Shown here piece after piece: positions 25,891-35,010 of a stretch of 53,778 bases of DNA. The notes beneath the pieces are model-generated. The model was not told the origin of the DNA. It made no database searches and saw nothing but the letters and a program-made list of their open reading frames with translations. Made by a program: the position numbers and the translations under genes. The stretch is from Nitrososphaerota archaeon (GTDB lineage: Archaea; Thermoproteota; Nitrososphaeria_A; Caldarchaeales; JAVZCJ01). The stretch lies in NCBI GenBank assembly GCA_038817485.1, contig JAWAZL010000007.1:1-53778 (forward strand). The letters are read 5' to 3'. How positions within the stretch are numbered: position 1 is the stretch's first letter; the number at the start of each line of letters is the position of its first letter.

Positions 25891-26689
25891 GACGAACTTT
25901 TACACCTCTTTTTAATAAAAACTCTTTAACATCTTTTATTCTATATATTCCATAATGAAAAATTGATGCTGCAAGAGCTGCATCAGCTTTAGCAATAGTA
26001 AAAGCTTCAAGAATATGCTCAATTTTTCCAGCTCCACCACTAGCTATTACTGGAATATTAACTCTTTTAGTTATTGCTTTAATAAGATCCAAATCATATC
26101 CCATCTTAGTCCCATCTCTATCAATCGATGTAACAAGCAATTCTCCTGCACCAAGCTTTGAAACTTTTTCAGCCCATTTAATTGCATCTATTCCTGTTGG
26201 TTTACGACCACCATAAATATAAACTTCAAACCAGCATTTTCCTTCATTAGTTTTAATAATTGTCTTCCTTTTATCAAGATCATATCTTCTTTTTGCATCT
26301 ATCGCAATAACAATGCATTGTTTACCAAAAATTTTTGAAAGTTTTGAAATAATTTTTGGATTTTCAATAGCTGCAGTATTTATTGAAACTTTATCAGCTC
26401 CATTACATAAAACTGTTCTAGCATCTTCTATATTACGAATTCCACCTCCAACAGTAAATGGAATTGTTAATTCATATGCAACTTTTCGAACCATATTTTT
26501 TAAAATTTTTCTTTTCTCAACTGATGCTGTTATATCTAAAAAAACTATTTCATCAGCACTTTCATTACAATAATACTTTGCTAATTCTGCAGGATCTCCA
26601 GCATCCTTTAAATTTTTAAAATGTATGCCTTTTACAACTCTACCACGATATGTATCTAAACATGGAATTATCCTTTTAGTTAATGTCAA
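25883..26689 (-). CDS. hisF: Imidazole glycerol phosphate synthase, cyclase subunit
   Basis: 268-residue TIM barrel that closes the imidazole ring with ammonia from HisH. It starts [20 protein letters not shown] with the catalytic Asp in CLD, and has [20 protein letters not shown] and the phosphate-loop [15 protein letters not shown]. Two Asp residues equivalent to the catalytic pair are in CLD and SIDRDGT. The start is TTG at 26687-26689 with GTGATG just upstream, which overlaps the hisA stop region. Confidence 0.95.
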   Translation of the reverse strand: MTLTKRIIPCLDTYRGRVVKGIHFKNLKDAGDPAELAKYYCNESADEIVFLDITASVEKRKILKNMVRKVAYELTIPFTVGGGIRNIEDARTVLCNGADKVSINTAAIENPKIISKLSKIFGKQCIVIAIDAKRRYDLDKRKTIIKTNEGKCWFEVYIYGGRKPTGIDAIKWAEKVSKLGAGELLVTSIDRDGTKMGYDLDLIKAITKRVNIPVIASGGAGKIEHILEAFTIAKADAALAASIFHYGIYRIKDVKEFLLKRGVKVRLE

Positions 26690-26695
26690 ACCGCA

Positions 26696-27418
26696 TCACT
26701 CTCTAATTTGCTTTATTATCTCATTAAGATTCAAAATTCCTTCATATAAAGCACTTCCAATCACAATAGCAGAAATACCAATATTTTTCAATGAGATTAT
26801 ATCATTCATTGTTGCTATTCCTCCTGCTGCAAAAATTTCAATTCCTCCAATATTACACATTTTCCTTAAAATATTAAAATCAGTTCCACTAATCAAACCA
26901 TCTTTTAATATTGATGTGACTAAAAACAATTTAAATCCATCTTCTTTAAATTTTTTAATAGCTTCTTCTATACGCATTCCAGTAGAAGAACGCCATCCAT
27001 TGATCATAACTATTCCATTTACGTGATCCAATGCTATAATCAAACTTTCTTCATTAAATTCTTTTAAAATTTCTTTAACAATTTTATTTGAAGAAAAAGC
27101 AAGCGATCCAATTATAACCCTTTTAGCACCAATATTTAAAAAATATTCTATATCTTTTATGCTTCTAATACCTCCACCAACTTGAATTGGAATATTAACA
27201 GATTTAATTATTTCATAAATATACCTCCTATTATTTCCAATATTAAAAGCTGCATTTAAATCAATAACATGAAGCGCATCTGCTCCTAATGATTCCCATT
27301 TTTTAGCAGCTTCTATGGGAGAGCCAAATTCTTCATAAAATTTTACTGTTTCAATTTTTCCTTGTTTAAGCTTAGCAACTTTCCCATTAAATATATCTAT
27401 TGATGGAAAAACTTTCAT
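26696..27418 (-). CDS. hisA: Phosphoribosyl-formimino-AICAR isomerase
   Basis: 240-residue TIM barrel isomerase, fourth step of the pathway, paralogous to HisF. FPSIDIFNGKVAKLKQG carries the catalytic Asp, and HVIDLNAAF, VGGGIRSIKDIE, IIGSLAF and AAGGIATMNDI are typical. I chose the ATG at 27416-27418 with AGGTGA upstream; a GTG nine bases earlier lies within that ribosome binding site. It overlaps nothing and follows hisH by five bases. Confidence 0.94.
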   Translation of the reverse strand: MKVFPSIDIFNGKVAKLKQGKIETVKFYEEFGSPIEAAKKWESLGADALHVIDLNAAFNIGNNRRYIYEIIKSVNIPIQVGGGIRSIKDIEYFLNIGAKRVIIGSLAFSSNKIVKEILKEFNEESLIIALDHVNGIVMINGWRSSTGMRIEEAIKKFKEDGFKLFLVTSILKDGLISGTDFNILRKMCNIGGIEIFAAGGIATMNDIISLKNIGISAIVIGSALYEGILNLNEIIKQIRE

Positions 27419-27423
27419 TAAAA

Positions 27424-28032
27424 TCACCTTTTAGCAATTTTTAATAAATTTTCTAAAATTTTCAAACCATTTATACTAGATTTCTCTGGATGGAATTGAG
27501 TACCATAAATATTTCTATAAGCTATGATAGATGGGAAAAATTTTCCATAAAGAGTTTTAGCAATAATCACATTATCATCTTCTGGGATTGGATGATATGA
27601 GTGTGCAAAATAGAAAAATGAATTGTTTTGAATATTTTGAATTATTTCATTTTTTTTAATTATTTTTATTGTATTCCAACCAATGTGTGGCAATTTTAAT
27701 TTAGAAGATAATTTAACAACTTTTCCATTCAATATTTCTAAACCTTCTCCTAAACCTTCTTCACTTTTAGAAAATAAAAGATGCATTCCTAAACATATTC
27801 CAAATAATATTGATCCATTTTCTATAGCTTCTTTTAGGTTATTTTTAAAATTTTTTATTTTTCTTGAAGCTTCTGAAAAATTTCCTACACCTGGAAGAAT
27901 TATTATATCAAAATTTTCAATTTTTCTAATTTTAGAAGATATTGATACATTAACATTATTAAATTTTTTAAAAGAAGTTTTTATACTAAATAAGTTTCCT
28001 ACACCATAATCAATTATTAATAATCTAATCAT
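27424..28032 (-). CDS. hisH: Imidazole glycerol phosphate synthase, glutaminase subunit
   Basis: 202-residue class I glutamine amidotransferase that feeds ammonia to HisF. IIDYGVGNLFSIK and LPGVGNFSEA start the fold, the nucleophile is in GICLGMHLLF, and the His-Glu pair of the triad is in GTQFHPEKSS near residue 180. It shares one base with the hisB stop, so translation is coupled. Confidence 0.95.
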   Translation of the reverse strand: MIRLLIIDYGVGNLFSIKTSFKKFNNVNVSISSKIRKIENFDIIILPGVGNFSEASRKIKNFKNNLKEAIENGSILFGICLGMHLLFSKSEEGLGEGLEILNGKVVKLSSKLKLPHIGWNTIKIIKKNEIIQNIQNNSFFYFAHSYHPIPEDDNVIIAKTLYGKFFPSIIAYRNIYGTQFHPEKSSINGLKILENLLKIAKR

Positions 28033-28607
28033 TACATTACCCCTTTTGTACTTGGAATTTCTTTCTTCTTATAATCTATTTCGATTGCTTTTCTTATCGA
28101 AAGAGCTAATGCTTTAAAAGAAGCCTCAATTTTATGATGATTATTAACTCCATATTTAACACTTATGTGAATTGTAGCTGGTATAGAAAGAGCTAATGTT
28201 TCTAAAAAATGCTTTATATCTTCACAATTAACTCCTTCAACACTCTCATTAGATAAATTTAAATCAATTTTTGCATAAGGTCTTCTAACCAAATCTATGG
28301 CAGCTATAGCTAATGAGTCATCCATTGGAACAATGGCATAACCAAACCTTGTTAAATTATCTCTATCTTTTAAAGCTGAATCTATTGCTTTACCTAAGCA
28401 TATTGCTATATCTTCTATTATATGATGTGACAAATCTCCTTTAGCTGAAATTCTTAAATCTATTAAACTATGAGTTGAAAAAGTTTTAAGTAAATGATTT
28501 AAAAATGTTATTGGAGTATCAATTTCAGATATCCCTTCTCCATCAATATTTAAACTTAATATTATTTTTGTTTCTCTTGTCTCTCTTGTAATTTCAGCTT
28601 TACGCAA
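28032..28607 (-). CDS. hisB: Imidazoleglycerol-phosphate dehydratase
   Basis: 191-residue manganese dehydratase. The histidine-rich metal motifs are visible: FLNHLLKTFSTHSLIDL, DLSHHIIEDIAICLG, and HISVKYGVNNHHKIEASFKALA. The start is TTG at 28605-28607 with GGTGAT five bases upstream, overlapping the HAD gene by eight bases. It is the dehydratase alone; no phosphatase domain is fused. Confidence 0.95.
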   Translation of the reverse strand: MRKAEITRETRETKIILSLNIDGEGISEIDTPITFLNHLLKTFSTHSLIDLRISAKGDLSHHIIEDIAICLGKAIDSALKDRDNLTRFGYAIVPMDDSLAIAAIDLVRRPYAKIDLNLSNESVEGVNCEDIKHFLETLALSIPATIHISVKYGVNNHHKIEASFKALALSIRKAIEIDYKKKEIPSTKGVM

Positions 28608-29772
28608 TTAAATCACCTTCTTTAAATTTATCAATTATTAATGGAATTTCTAAAATTGATGGAAGAATTAAATCAGCTTTTAAATTCAAAAAATCTAAAA
28701 TTGTTTTCTTAGGTATAAGAGTATGCTTGTAAACACCTGCAAAAAGAAATTTATTTTCTTTTTTATTTGCTAATTTAACCATTATAGCATCTTCAACAGA
28801 ATCGCCAATATATAATGCTAAACAAAATGGCTCTAATCTTTTTGCACATTCAAAAAGCATTAATGGATTTGGTTTACTTATTTTAATTTTTTTACGATTT
28901 GCTTTAATTCTATCTAAAAATATTAATGTTTTTTCATCAAATTTTTTAATTATTCCATTTAAAGAATACTTTGCAATAATGAAGGGTCTACCAGAAACTA
29001 TTCCAAGTTTTACTTTATTTTTTAATAAAATCTCATTCAATAATTTATTTGAAACTATTAATTTTTCATTTTCTATTAATCCCTTTCTAAAATAGAAGCA
29101 TGGCTTAATATTGTATACTTTATTGAAAAATTTATAGCCACAAAAAATTTCTTCAAATACTCTTGTAATAATGCTTTCTTTAACATTTCCAGGATAAGAT
29201 AAAAACTTTTTTACACTTTTCAAAATATAATCATTTATTTTAAAATATTTTCTTAAAATTTTATCTATTTTAGCTATTCCTAAATAATCCATTTTTCCAG
29301 CAAATTCCTTTAATTCATTTTTAATTGATTTTTGAATTTTTATTGGTTGATATTCATATAATCTATTTTTAATAATGTTTAAATGTTCGCATATTGATGC
29401 TTCTTTAAAAAGCTTAGAATTTACTATTAAGGATATTTCTTTTAAAATTTCTTTTGGAAATTTCAATATTATGAATAAAGTAATTGCATATGCTATATCC
29501 CATTCATTATTATATCCACCACTCTTTTTAAATAAGTGGATTATTTCATTTGATAGTAAATTTTCAATATTTGAATTTGTTAAATTATTTATGATATATT
29601 TTACTGTTTCTATTGTAGCTTTATAATAAGATTGTTTAACATCTATAAGAACACCATCACAATCAAATATTATAGCATCTATGTTAGTTATCTTTTTTAA
29701 AATATTTTTCCTAATTAAGATTATATCATTGCCATTTTTAAATTTTAAATATTCTTCATAAAATTTCATCAT
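28600..29772 (-). CDS. HAD-superfamily hydrolase in the his operon (candidate histidinol-phosphate phosphatase)
   Basis: 390-residue HAD protein, longer than most because of a helical insertion of about 130 residues after motif I. Motif I is FDCDGVLID (nucleophile Asp about residue 37), motif II VSGRP, motif III lysine in KISKPNP, and motif IV IGDSVEDAIM. A KKSGGYNNEWDIAYAI stretch in the cap is shared by HAD proteins found with histidine genes in other archaea and cyanobacteria, as I recall. No HisN or HisB-N phosphatase occurs elsewhere in the cluster, so this is the best candidate for the missing histidinol-phosphatase step; that is inference from position. Two ATGs start it at 29772 and 29769. 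It overlaps hisC by four bases. Confidence 0.8.
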   Translation of the reverse strand: MMKFYEEYLKFKNGNDIILIRKNILKKITNIDAIIFDCDGVLIDVKQSYYKATIETVKYIINNLTNSNIENLLSNEIIHLFKKSGGYNNEWDIAYAITLFIILKFPKEILKEISLIVNSKLFKEASICEHLNIIKNRLYEYQPIKIQKSIKNELKEFAGKMDYLGIAKIDKILRKYFKINDYILKSVKKFLSYPGNVKESIITRVFEEIFCGYKFFNKVYNIKPCFYFRKGLIENEKLIVSNKLLNEILLKNKVKLGIVSGRPFIIAKYSLNGIIKKFDEKTLIFLDRIKANRKKIKISKPNPLMLFECAKRLEPFCLALYIGDSVEDAIMVKLANKKENKFLFAGVYKHTLIPKKTILDFLNLKADLILPSILEIPLIIDKFKEGDLIA

Positions 29773-30878
29773 TTAATCACTTCTTTAAGAGTTGATACGA
29801 ATTTTTCATTCATTTCTCTTGTGCCAACAGTTACTCTTAAGCAGTTTGATAGCAAATTTTCATAACTTAAATTTCTAACAATAATCCCTTTTCTTAAAAG
29901 ATATTCAAATATTTTATCAACATTATCATTAATTCTAATTAAAACAAAGTTTGTTTTTGAATCAAATGTTTTAATATTCTTAAATTCTTTAAGATTATTT
30001 ATTAAAAATTCCCTTTCTATAATAGTTTCTTTAATGTATTTTTTAAATGTTTCAATACGTGATAGTGCTTTAAGAGCGATTGCTAAAGTGAATGAATTTA
30101 AATGAAATGGTGGAATGAATTTATTAATAATTTCTATAATGTATGGATTAGAAATAGCATATCCTAATCTAATAGAAGCTAATCCAAAAGCTTTTGAAAA
30201 AGTTCTTAAAATAATTAAATTTTCAAATTTATTAATCATTTTAATTAATGAATAATCTGCATATTCTACATATGCTTCATCTATAACAACAATTCCAGGA
30301 AATTCTTCTATAATCCTTAAAATTTCATCGATCTTAAATTGATTTCCAGTTGGATTATTTGGTGAACAAATAAAGCAAATTTTTGTTTCTTTTGAAAATT
30401 TTGATAAAAATAATGGAACATTAAGAGAGAAATCTTCTTTATTTAAAGGTACTTCTATTATTTCCCCACCCTTTCTAATAGTAAACCATTTATACATCGA
30501 GAAAGTTGGAGTAATTGATAAAACTTTACATTTATTATTAACAAATATTTGGATAAGCAAATTTATTAAATCATCACTTCCATTACCTAAAGCAATATAT
30601 TCATTTTTTAATTGAAGATAATCACTAATAGAATTCTTTAATGAAATATAAAGCTCATTTTCTGGATAGATATTTAAATTTATATCATTAATTGCTTCTA
30701 TAGCAATTTCTCTTAAAAATGATTTTGGGATAAAGAAATTTTCATTAGCATTCAATCTAATTATTTCAGATTTGGGTATATTGTATTTTTTCGATATTTC
30801 ACTTAAAGAAGGAATAGGATATGTATCTAATTTTTCCAAATTTTTAAGAATATTTAAAACTTCTTCTGAAAATCTCAT
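29769..30878 (-). CDS. hisC: Histidinol-phosphate aminotransferase
   Basis: 369-residue PLP enzyme. The substrate-facing N-terminus has IIRLNANENFF, the cofactor site NGSDDLINLLIQIF and CSPNNPTGNQ, and the PLP lysine is in RTFSKAFGLASIRLGYAI. RVTVGTREMNEKF near the end binds the phosphate. Overlaps of four bases with both neighbours show coupled translation. Confidence 0.95.
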   Translation of the reverse strand: MRFSEEVLNILKNLEKLDTYPIPSLSEISKKYNIPKSEIIRLNANENFFIPKSFLREIAIEAINDINLNIYPENELYISLKNSISDYLQLKNEYIALGNGSDDLINLLIQIFVNNKCKVLSITPTFSMYKWFTIRKGGEIIEVPLNKEDFSLNVPLFLSKFSKETKICFICSPNNPTGNQFKIDEILRIIEEFPGIVVIDEAYVEYADYSLIKMINKFENLIILRTFSKAFGLASIRLGYAISNPYIIEIINKFIPPFHLNSFTLAIALKALSRIETFKKYIKETIIEREFLINNLKEFKNIKTFDSKTNFVLIRINDNVDKIFEYLLRKGIIVRNLSYENLLSNCLRVTVGTREMNEKFVSTLKEVIK

Positions 30879-32170
30879 TTTAACCTCTCCTCTATTGCTA
30901 AATAATGATTTTTAAGTTTTTCACTTTCAGCTAAAATTTTTGCAATAGATTTAAATTTTTCAATACTCTTCTTTGAACATTCAACTATGCAAAATCTTTT
31001 AATATAATCCAAAACTGATAATCCAGAGTATGTTTTTCCAAATCCTCCTGTTGGTAATACATGGTTGGTTCCTACACAATAATCTGTTAAAGAAACAGAG
31101 GTATTCTCTCCTACTAATATTATTCCAGCATTTAATATACTCTCTATTACTTCTCCTGGTTCTTCTAAAATAATTTCCAAATGCTCTGGTGCAAAATTAT
31201 TTATAAATAATAATGCTTCATCAATATTTCTACAAACAATTATATAACTTTTAGAAATAGATTTTTTAACAATTTTAAAGTTATCTATCGATTGCATTGC
31301 ATTTTCTATTTCATATGAAACTTTTTCAGCTAAAAGCTTTGAAGTTGTTACAAGTAATGAGATAGAATTAACATCATGCTCAGCTTGGGATAATAAATCT
31401 AAAGCTATATATTTAGGATTAGCTTTTTCATCTGCTAAAATAACTATTTCACTTGGACCTGCAGGTAAATCTATTGATACATCATTTGAAACAAGCATTT
31501 TTGCAATTGTAACATATATATTACCAGGACCAACTATTTTACTAACAGGTTTTATCGTTTCTGTTCCATATGCTAAAGCAGCTATTGCTTGAGCTCCACC
31601 AATTCTATAAATTTCATTTACACCACATATATCTGCTGCAACAAGGATAATAGGGTTTATTTCATTATTCCATTTAGGAGGAGAGCAAAGTACAATCCTA
31701 GGGACACCAGCTATTTTAGCTGGAATTACGGTCATTAAAACAGTACTTGGATAAGCTGCTTTTCCACCTGGAATATAACAACCTATACTTTCAATAGGTT
31801 TATAAGTATATTTTATTTTTAATCCATATTCATTATCTAAATATTCAAAGCAAATCCTTGAAAGAATTTGTTTCTCAATTTTCTCTATCCTTTCTTTTAA
31901 AAATTTTAAAGCTTTGATTTGTTCATTATTAATTTTATTATAAGCTTTTTTAATATCGTCTTTTGAAACTATTAATTTTTCTTTATTCAATTTAACATTG
32001 TCTATTTTCTTCATATATTTTATTAAAGCAGAATCTCCCTTTTCCTTAACTTCAGAAATGATCCTATTAACATATTTAACTATTTTCTTATTTACGAACT
32101 TCTTTCTTCTTTTTGAAAAAATTTTTAATGCTTCTTCAAAATTTATTATTTTAACATTTCTTTTATTCAT
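30875..32170 (-). CDS. hisD: Histidinol dehydrogenase
   Basis: 431-residue zinc, NAD-dependent enzyme doing the last two oxidation steps to histidine. GCYIPGGKAAYPSTVLM, GPGNIYVTIAK, DLPAGPSEIVILAD, SQAEHD (zinc and catalytic Glu/His region) and TDYCVGTNHVLPTGG are all present. I chose ATG 32168-32170 with GAGTGA upstream; an in-frame GTG 12 bases earlier lies over the hisG stop. Confidence 0.95.
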   Translation of the reverse strand: MNKRNVKIINFEEALKIFSKRRKKFVNKKIVKYVNRIISEVKEKGDSALIKYMKKIDNVKLNKEKLIVSKDDIKKAYNKINNEQIKALKFLKERIEKIEKQILSRICFEYLDNEYGLKIKYTYKPIESIGCYIPGGKAAYPSTVLMTVIPAKIAGVPRIVLCSPPKWNNEINPIILVAADICGVNEIYRIGGAQAIAALAYGTETIKPVSKIVGPGNIYVTIAKMLVSNDVSIDLPAGPSEIVILADEKANPKYIALDLLSQAEHDVNSISLLVTTSKLLAEKVSYEIENAMQSIDNFKIVKKSISKSYIIVCRNIDEALLFINNFAPEHLEIILEEPGEVIESILNAGIILVGENTSVSLTDYCVGTNHVLPTGGFGKTYSGLSVLDYIKRFCIVECSKKSIEKFKSIAKILAESEKLKNHYLAIEERLK

Positions 32171-32178
32171 ATTATTCT

Positions 32179-33156
32179 TCACTCTTTCTTTTCATATATT
32201 TCATCTAATGAAAGAACTTGTTTTGGTTCATGTATAACAAGTCCTTGAGCTATTTTCCTTATTTTTGGGAGAATTTCAATAAATAATGATTTATCTATAA
32301 CAGTATTAACAGCATACCATCCTTTAATAGAAAGTTTCGATATTGTTGGACTTTTAAGTGCAGGCAAGTTTTTTAATAAAATAGGTAAATTTTCTTCTTT
32401 AACATTCACAAATATATGTAATTTCTGTTTTCCTTCAACTACACCTTTAAGAAGTGTTAATACATCATAAATTTTCTCTCTTTTTTCATTATTTTTAAGA
32501 GAATTTTTACTAGCTATTAATACTGCTTGAGATTCCATTATTTTTTCAATAATCTTTAAATTATTTTTTTCAATCGTAATTCCTGTTTCAACAGCATCAA
32601 TTATTGCATCAGCATCTTCAGGAGGCTTAGCTTCAGTTGCTCCAAAAGATAATAAAATAGTCACATTTTTATTATTTCCTTTCTTCCACCAAGGAGTTAT
32701 TATTGTAGGTTTTTCTTTTCCAAAAATTTTTTTATAAGTTTTATTTTCTGAAATGAATTTTGAAGCTATATTAAGATATTCTGTTGAAATTCTAATATTT
32801 TTTCCTTCATTATAAAAATTCATTATTAAATCTGATAGAGAATTTATTTTATTCCAAAATTTAGGAACAATTAATGCAATATCAACTTTTCCATATCCTA
32901 ATTTTAATAAAATTTCAACATTTGCTTCAGTTTCAAGAATCCAATCTTCACCAGTTATGCCAATATCTATAATTCCTTCAGAAACAAGTATTGGTATTTC
33001 TTGCGGTCTAAGTATTTTTACTGAAATATTCGGATCATTAATAGTAGGTTTATAAGTTCTTTCACTTCCAGATATTTCATATCCTGCTCTTTCAAGAATT
33101 TTATAAGTTCCAGCTTCAAGAGAGCCTTTAGGTATTGCAAACCTTACTTTAGTCAA
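32179..33156 (-). CDS. hisG: ATP phosphoribosyltransferase, long form
   Basis: 325-residue first enzyme of histidine synthesis. It joins ATP and PRPP and is the feedback-controlled step. The substrate-binding core has RFAIPKGSLEAGTYKIL and GITGEDWI. DAIIDAVETGITIEKNNLKI is the PRPP loop. The C-terminal 75-90 residues (KQKLHIFVNVKEENL...) form the HisG_C regulatory domain, so no HisZ partner is needed. I chose the TTG at 33154-33156, six bases after AGGTG; a GTG at 33163-33165 overlaps that site. It heads the nine-gene operon. Confidence 0.93.
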   Translation of the reverse strand: MTKVRFAIPKGSLEAGTYKILERAGYEISGSERTYKPTINDPNISVKILRPQEIPILVSEGIIDIGITGEDWILETEANVEILLKLGYGKVDIALIVPKFWNKINSLSDLIMNFYNEGKNIRISTEYLNIASKFISENKTYKKIFGKEKPTIITPWWKKGNNKNVTILLSFGATEAKPPEDADAIIDAVETGITIEKNNLKIIEKIMESQAVLIASKNSLKNNEKREKIYDVLTLLKGVVEGKQKLHIFVNVKEENLPILLKNLPALKSPTISKLSIKGWYAVNTVIDKSLFIEILPKIRKIAQGLVIHEPKQVLSLDEIYEKKE

Positions 33157-33263
33157 GATAAACACCTATATTTTCTAATATTATAATTTTGATTTTTATC
33201 CCTCCATAATTTTGTGGGCAAATTGTGGGTTTAAACCTATATAAAGCCCCTTATATATTTTTA
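33157..33263. promoter_or_regulatory. Shared promoter region between the his operon and the AbrB-ACT gene, with candidate operators
   Basis: On the plus strand CTATATAAAG (33237-33246) is a good TATA box about 25 bases ahead of the regulator's ATG. Directly before it is a perfect ten-base palindrome, GGTTTAAACC (33228-33237). TTGTGGG occurs twice, at 33212-33218 and 33223-33229, eleven bases apart, that is on the same face of the helix. On the minus strand TTATAATA near 33178-33186 can serve the his operon. The repeats sit where a bound dimer could block both promoters. Confidence 0.55.
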
Positions 33264-33680
33264 ATGAGAAAAATGAGAATATACAAATTAGTTCAATTAG
33301 ATTCAAGAGGAAGAGTAATAATACCTTTAAACATACGTGAAGCAATTGGTTTAAGAGAAGGGATGAGCTTAATGGCTATAGCTGATATTGAGCAAAGACA
33401 AGTAAGATTAATTCCAATAGCAGATCCAGAAGCTAAATTAGCTGAATTTCAAATAGAAATATCAGATGCTCCTGGTTCTCTTGCAAAAATTGCATCTATA
33501 TTGGCAGAATGTGGAGTTGATTTAATCTCTTCAGAATCTAGAACATTAAGAAGAGGAGAATTAGCTGAATGGCATGCTATAGCAGATATATCAAAATGTA
33601 AAATTAATATAGAAAAAATTAAAGAAAGGATAATAAAAGAAAAAATTGTAAAAAATGTGAAAATACAGAAGTTTTCTTAA
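33264..33680 (+). CDS. AbrB/SpoVT-type DNA-binding protein with ACT domain
   Basis: 138 residues. Positions 5-52 are an AbrB swapped-hairpin DNA-binding domain (YKLVQLDSRGRVIIPLNIRE, then GMSLMAIAD). Positions 62-138 are an ACT domain (FQIEISDAPGSLAKIASILAECGVDLISSESR), the amino-acid-sensing fold. I chose the ATG at 33264, about 25 bases past the TATA box, so the mRNA is leaderless; an upstream GTG would run through the TATA box. It diverges from hisG with 107 bases between them. This strongly suggests it senses an amino acid, perhaps histidine, and controls the his operon; that is inference from domain and position. Confidence 0.88.
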   Translation: MRKMRIYKLVQLDSRGRVIIPLNIREAIGLREGMSLMAIADIEQRQVRLIPIADPEAKLAEFQIEISDAPGSLAKIASILAECGVDLISSESRTLRRGELAEWHAIADISKCKINIEKIKERIIKEKIVKNVKIQKFS

Positions 33681-34654
33681 TAAATTGATTTAGCAAAATA
33701 TCCTAACTTATTTAAAATACGTGAAAAATGATTACTATAGCCGTAAATTGTATATATTTTCTTAGGTTTAACATTCTCTATATAGTATATTAATCCTTCA
33801 TAATCTGAATGGCTACTTAATGGAAAAGCAGCATTATATTTTTTAAATTTATATTTTAAAGCCCATCCTGTTGCTTTTGCCCAAAAAATTTTTCTATTAA
33901 TATTGGGATTGAGTATTTTCTCACTTACAAGAACTGCTTCTCCATCGTTTAATATTTCTTTTCCTTCTTTAGAAGAAATATTTATACAATCAATTTTTTT
34001 AAGAAAATTTCCATATATTTTTGAAGCTTCAAAAACATGTTTACTAACTATTACAGGCACATTCATACATTCATTTATTAAAGAAATTATTTCTTGAGAT
34101 TTTCCAACAGGATAAACATTAAAAGCAGGTATTGCTCCATTATTAATAATTTCTTTAATCCAATTGATTATTTCAGCATATATAAGCTGTCTATTTGGAA
34201 AAATATATTTTTCATTTCCATAAGTAGAATCTATTATCAATTTATCTGCTTCAATTATTTCAGCACTTCTACTTATAATTGTATCATAAACATTTATATC
34301 TCCTGTATATAAGATTGTTTCTTCAGGTGTTTCTAAAAGGAATTGAGCAGAACCTAAAATATGTCCTGCATCAAATATTTTAATTCTTACTTTATCGTTT
34401 ATTTTTATTTTTTCTCCAAATTTTATTTTATTATAATTCCATATCCATCCAACATAAGTTTCAGCTAATCTACGTGTTTCTTCTGTCATGTAACATTTAT
34501 TTTTCTTAATTGCTTGAATATGATCACTATGAGCATGACTTACAAAAATATAATCATATTTATAATTATTTGTCTTCTTTAAATCAAAAGCTATTTTATA
34601 TTCATTATTTTTAATGATTAAACCATGATTATAAAAGATATTCAAGCAATTCAC
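33677..34654 (-). CDS. MBL-fold/beta-CASP-like exonuclease family protein (COG1236 type)
   Basis: 325-residue metallo-beta-lactamase fold. The zinc motif HAHSDH is at residues 40-45. FDAGHILGSAQFLLE and TGDINVYD supply further ligands, and DSTYGNEKYIFPNRQ begins a beta-CASP-like insertion. SSHSDYEGLIYYIENVKPKKIYTIYG is the family's C-terminal motif. This group includes RNA 3'-end processing nucleases and ligase-associated exonucleases; no ligase or helicase is next door, so the substrate is open. The start may be GTG at 34652-34654 or TTG nine bases later. It ends by overlapping the AbrB-ACT stop by four bases, convergent. Confidence 0.85.
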   Translation of the reverse strand: MNCLNIFYNHGLIIKNNEYKIAFDLKKTNNYKYDYIFVSHAHSDHIQAIKKNKCYMTEETRRLAETYVGWIWNYNKIKFGEKIKINDKVRIKIFDAGHILGSAQFLLETPEETILYTGDINVYDTIISRSAEIIEADKLIIDSTYGNEKYIFPNRQLIYAEIINWIKEIINNGAIPAFNVYPVGKSQEIISLINECMNVPVIVSKHVFEASKIYGNFLKKIDCINISSKEGKEILNDGEAVLVSEKILNPNINRKIFWAKATGWALKYKFKKYNAAFPLSSHSDYEGLIYYIENVKPKKIYTIYGYSNHFSRILNKLGYFAKSIY

Positions 34655-34725
34655 TCATCTTTTTAACTTATCTTTTTTTAACCTAATTAAAAAATTTTAT
34701 TATTTAAAATTAATATTTTTAAATT

Positions 34726-34947
34726 ATGAAAAATAAAGAGACGAAAGAAATAGAAGAAAAAATAATGAAAAATTTAATTATAGATGCTAGAAATAAATTA
34801 AAATTTGATTTAAGAGATAAATTGCAAAAATGGCTAATCAATAATTATGAAATAACAAATCCTTTACAATTATCTAAGAATGAAATATTAGATTTAGTAG
34901 ATGAAATAATAAATAGATTAAATATTCAAATTTCTCAAGGATCTTAA
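34726..34947 (+). CDS. Small helical hypothetical protein
   Basis: 73 residues, highly charged and helical (KNKETKEIEEKIMKNLI, then QLSKNEILDLVDEIINRL), with no known motif. ATG at 34726 has TTTAAAATTAATATTTT-like promoter DNA just upstream and no ribosome binding site, as for a leaderless message. It looks coding from its codon choice, which matches the neighbours. Function unknown. Confidence 0.5.
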   Translation: MKNKETKEIEEKIMKNLIIDARNKLKFDLRDKLQKWLINNYEITNPLQLSKNEILDLVDEIINRLNIQISQGS

Positions 34948-34952
34948 AGTAA

Positions 34953-34999
34953 AATAATACTTTAAAATAGAATAAGAAATTATGCTAACAAAATAAAAA
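34953..34999 (+). repeat. Dispersed repeat, copy 1 (copy 2 at 50304-50351)
   Basis: About 47 bases share ATAATACTTTAAAAT, then TAAG-AAT, then CTAACAAAA-TAAAAAT with the segment at 50304-50351. Both copies lie just past a gene boundary in noncoding DNA. No open frame, tRNA-like fold or clear inverted repeat was seen in it. Confidence 0.4.
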
Positions 35000-35010
35000 T
35001 TTCTTATAAT

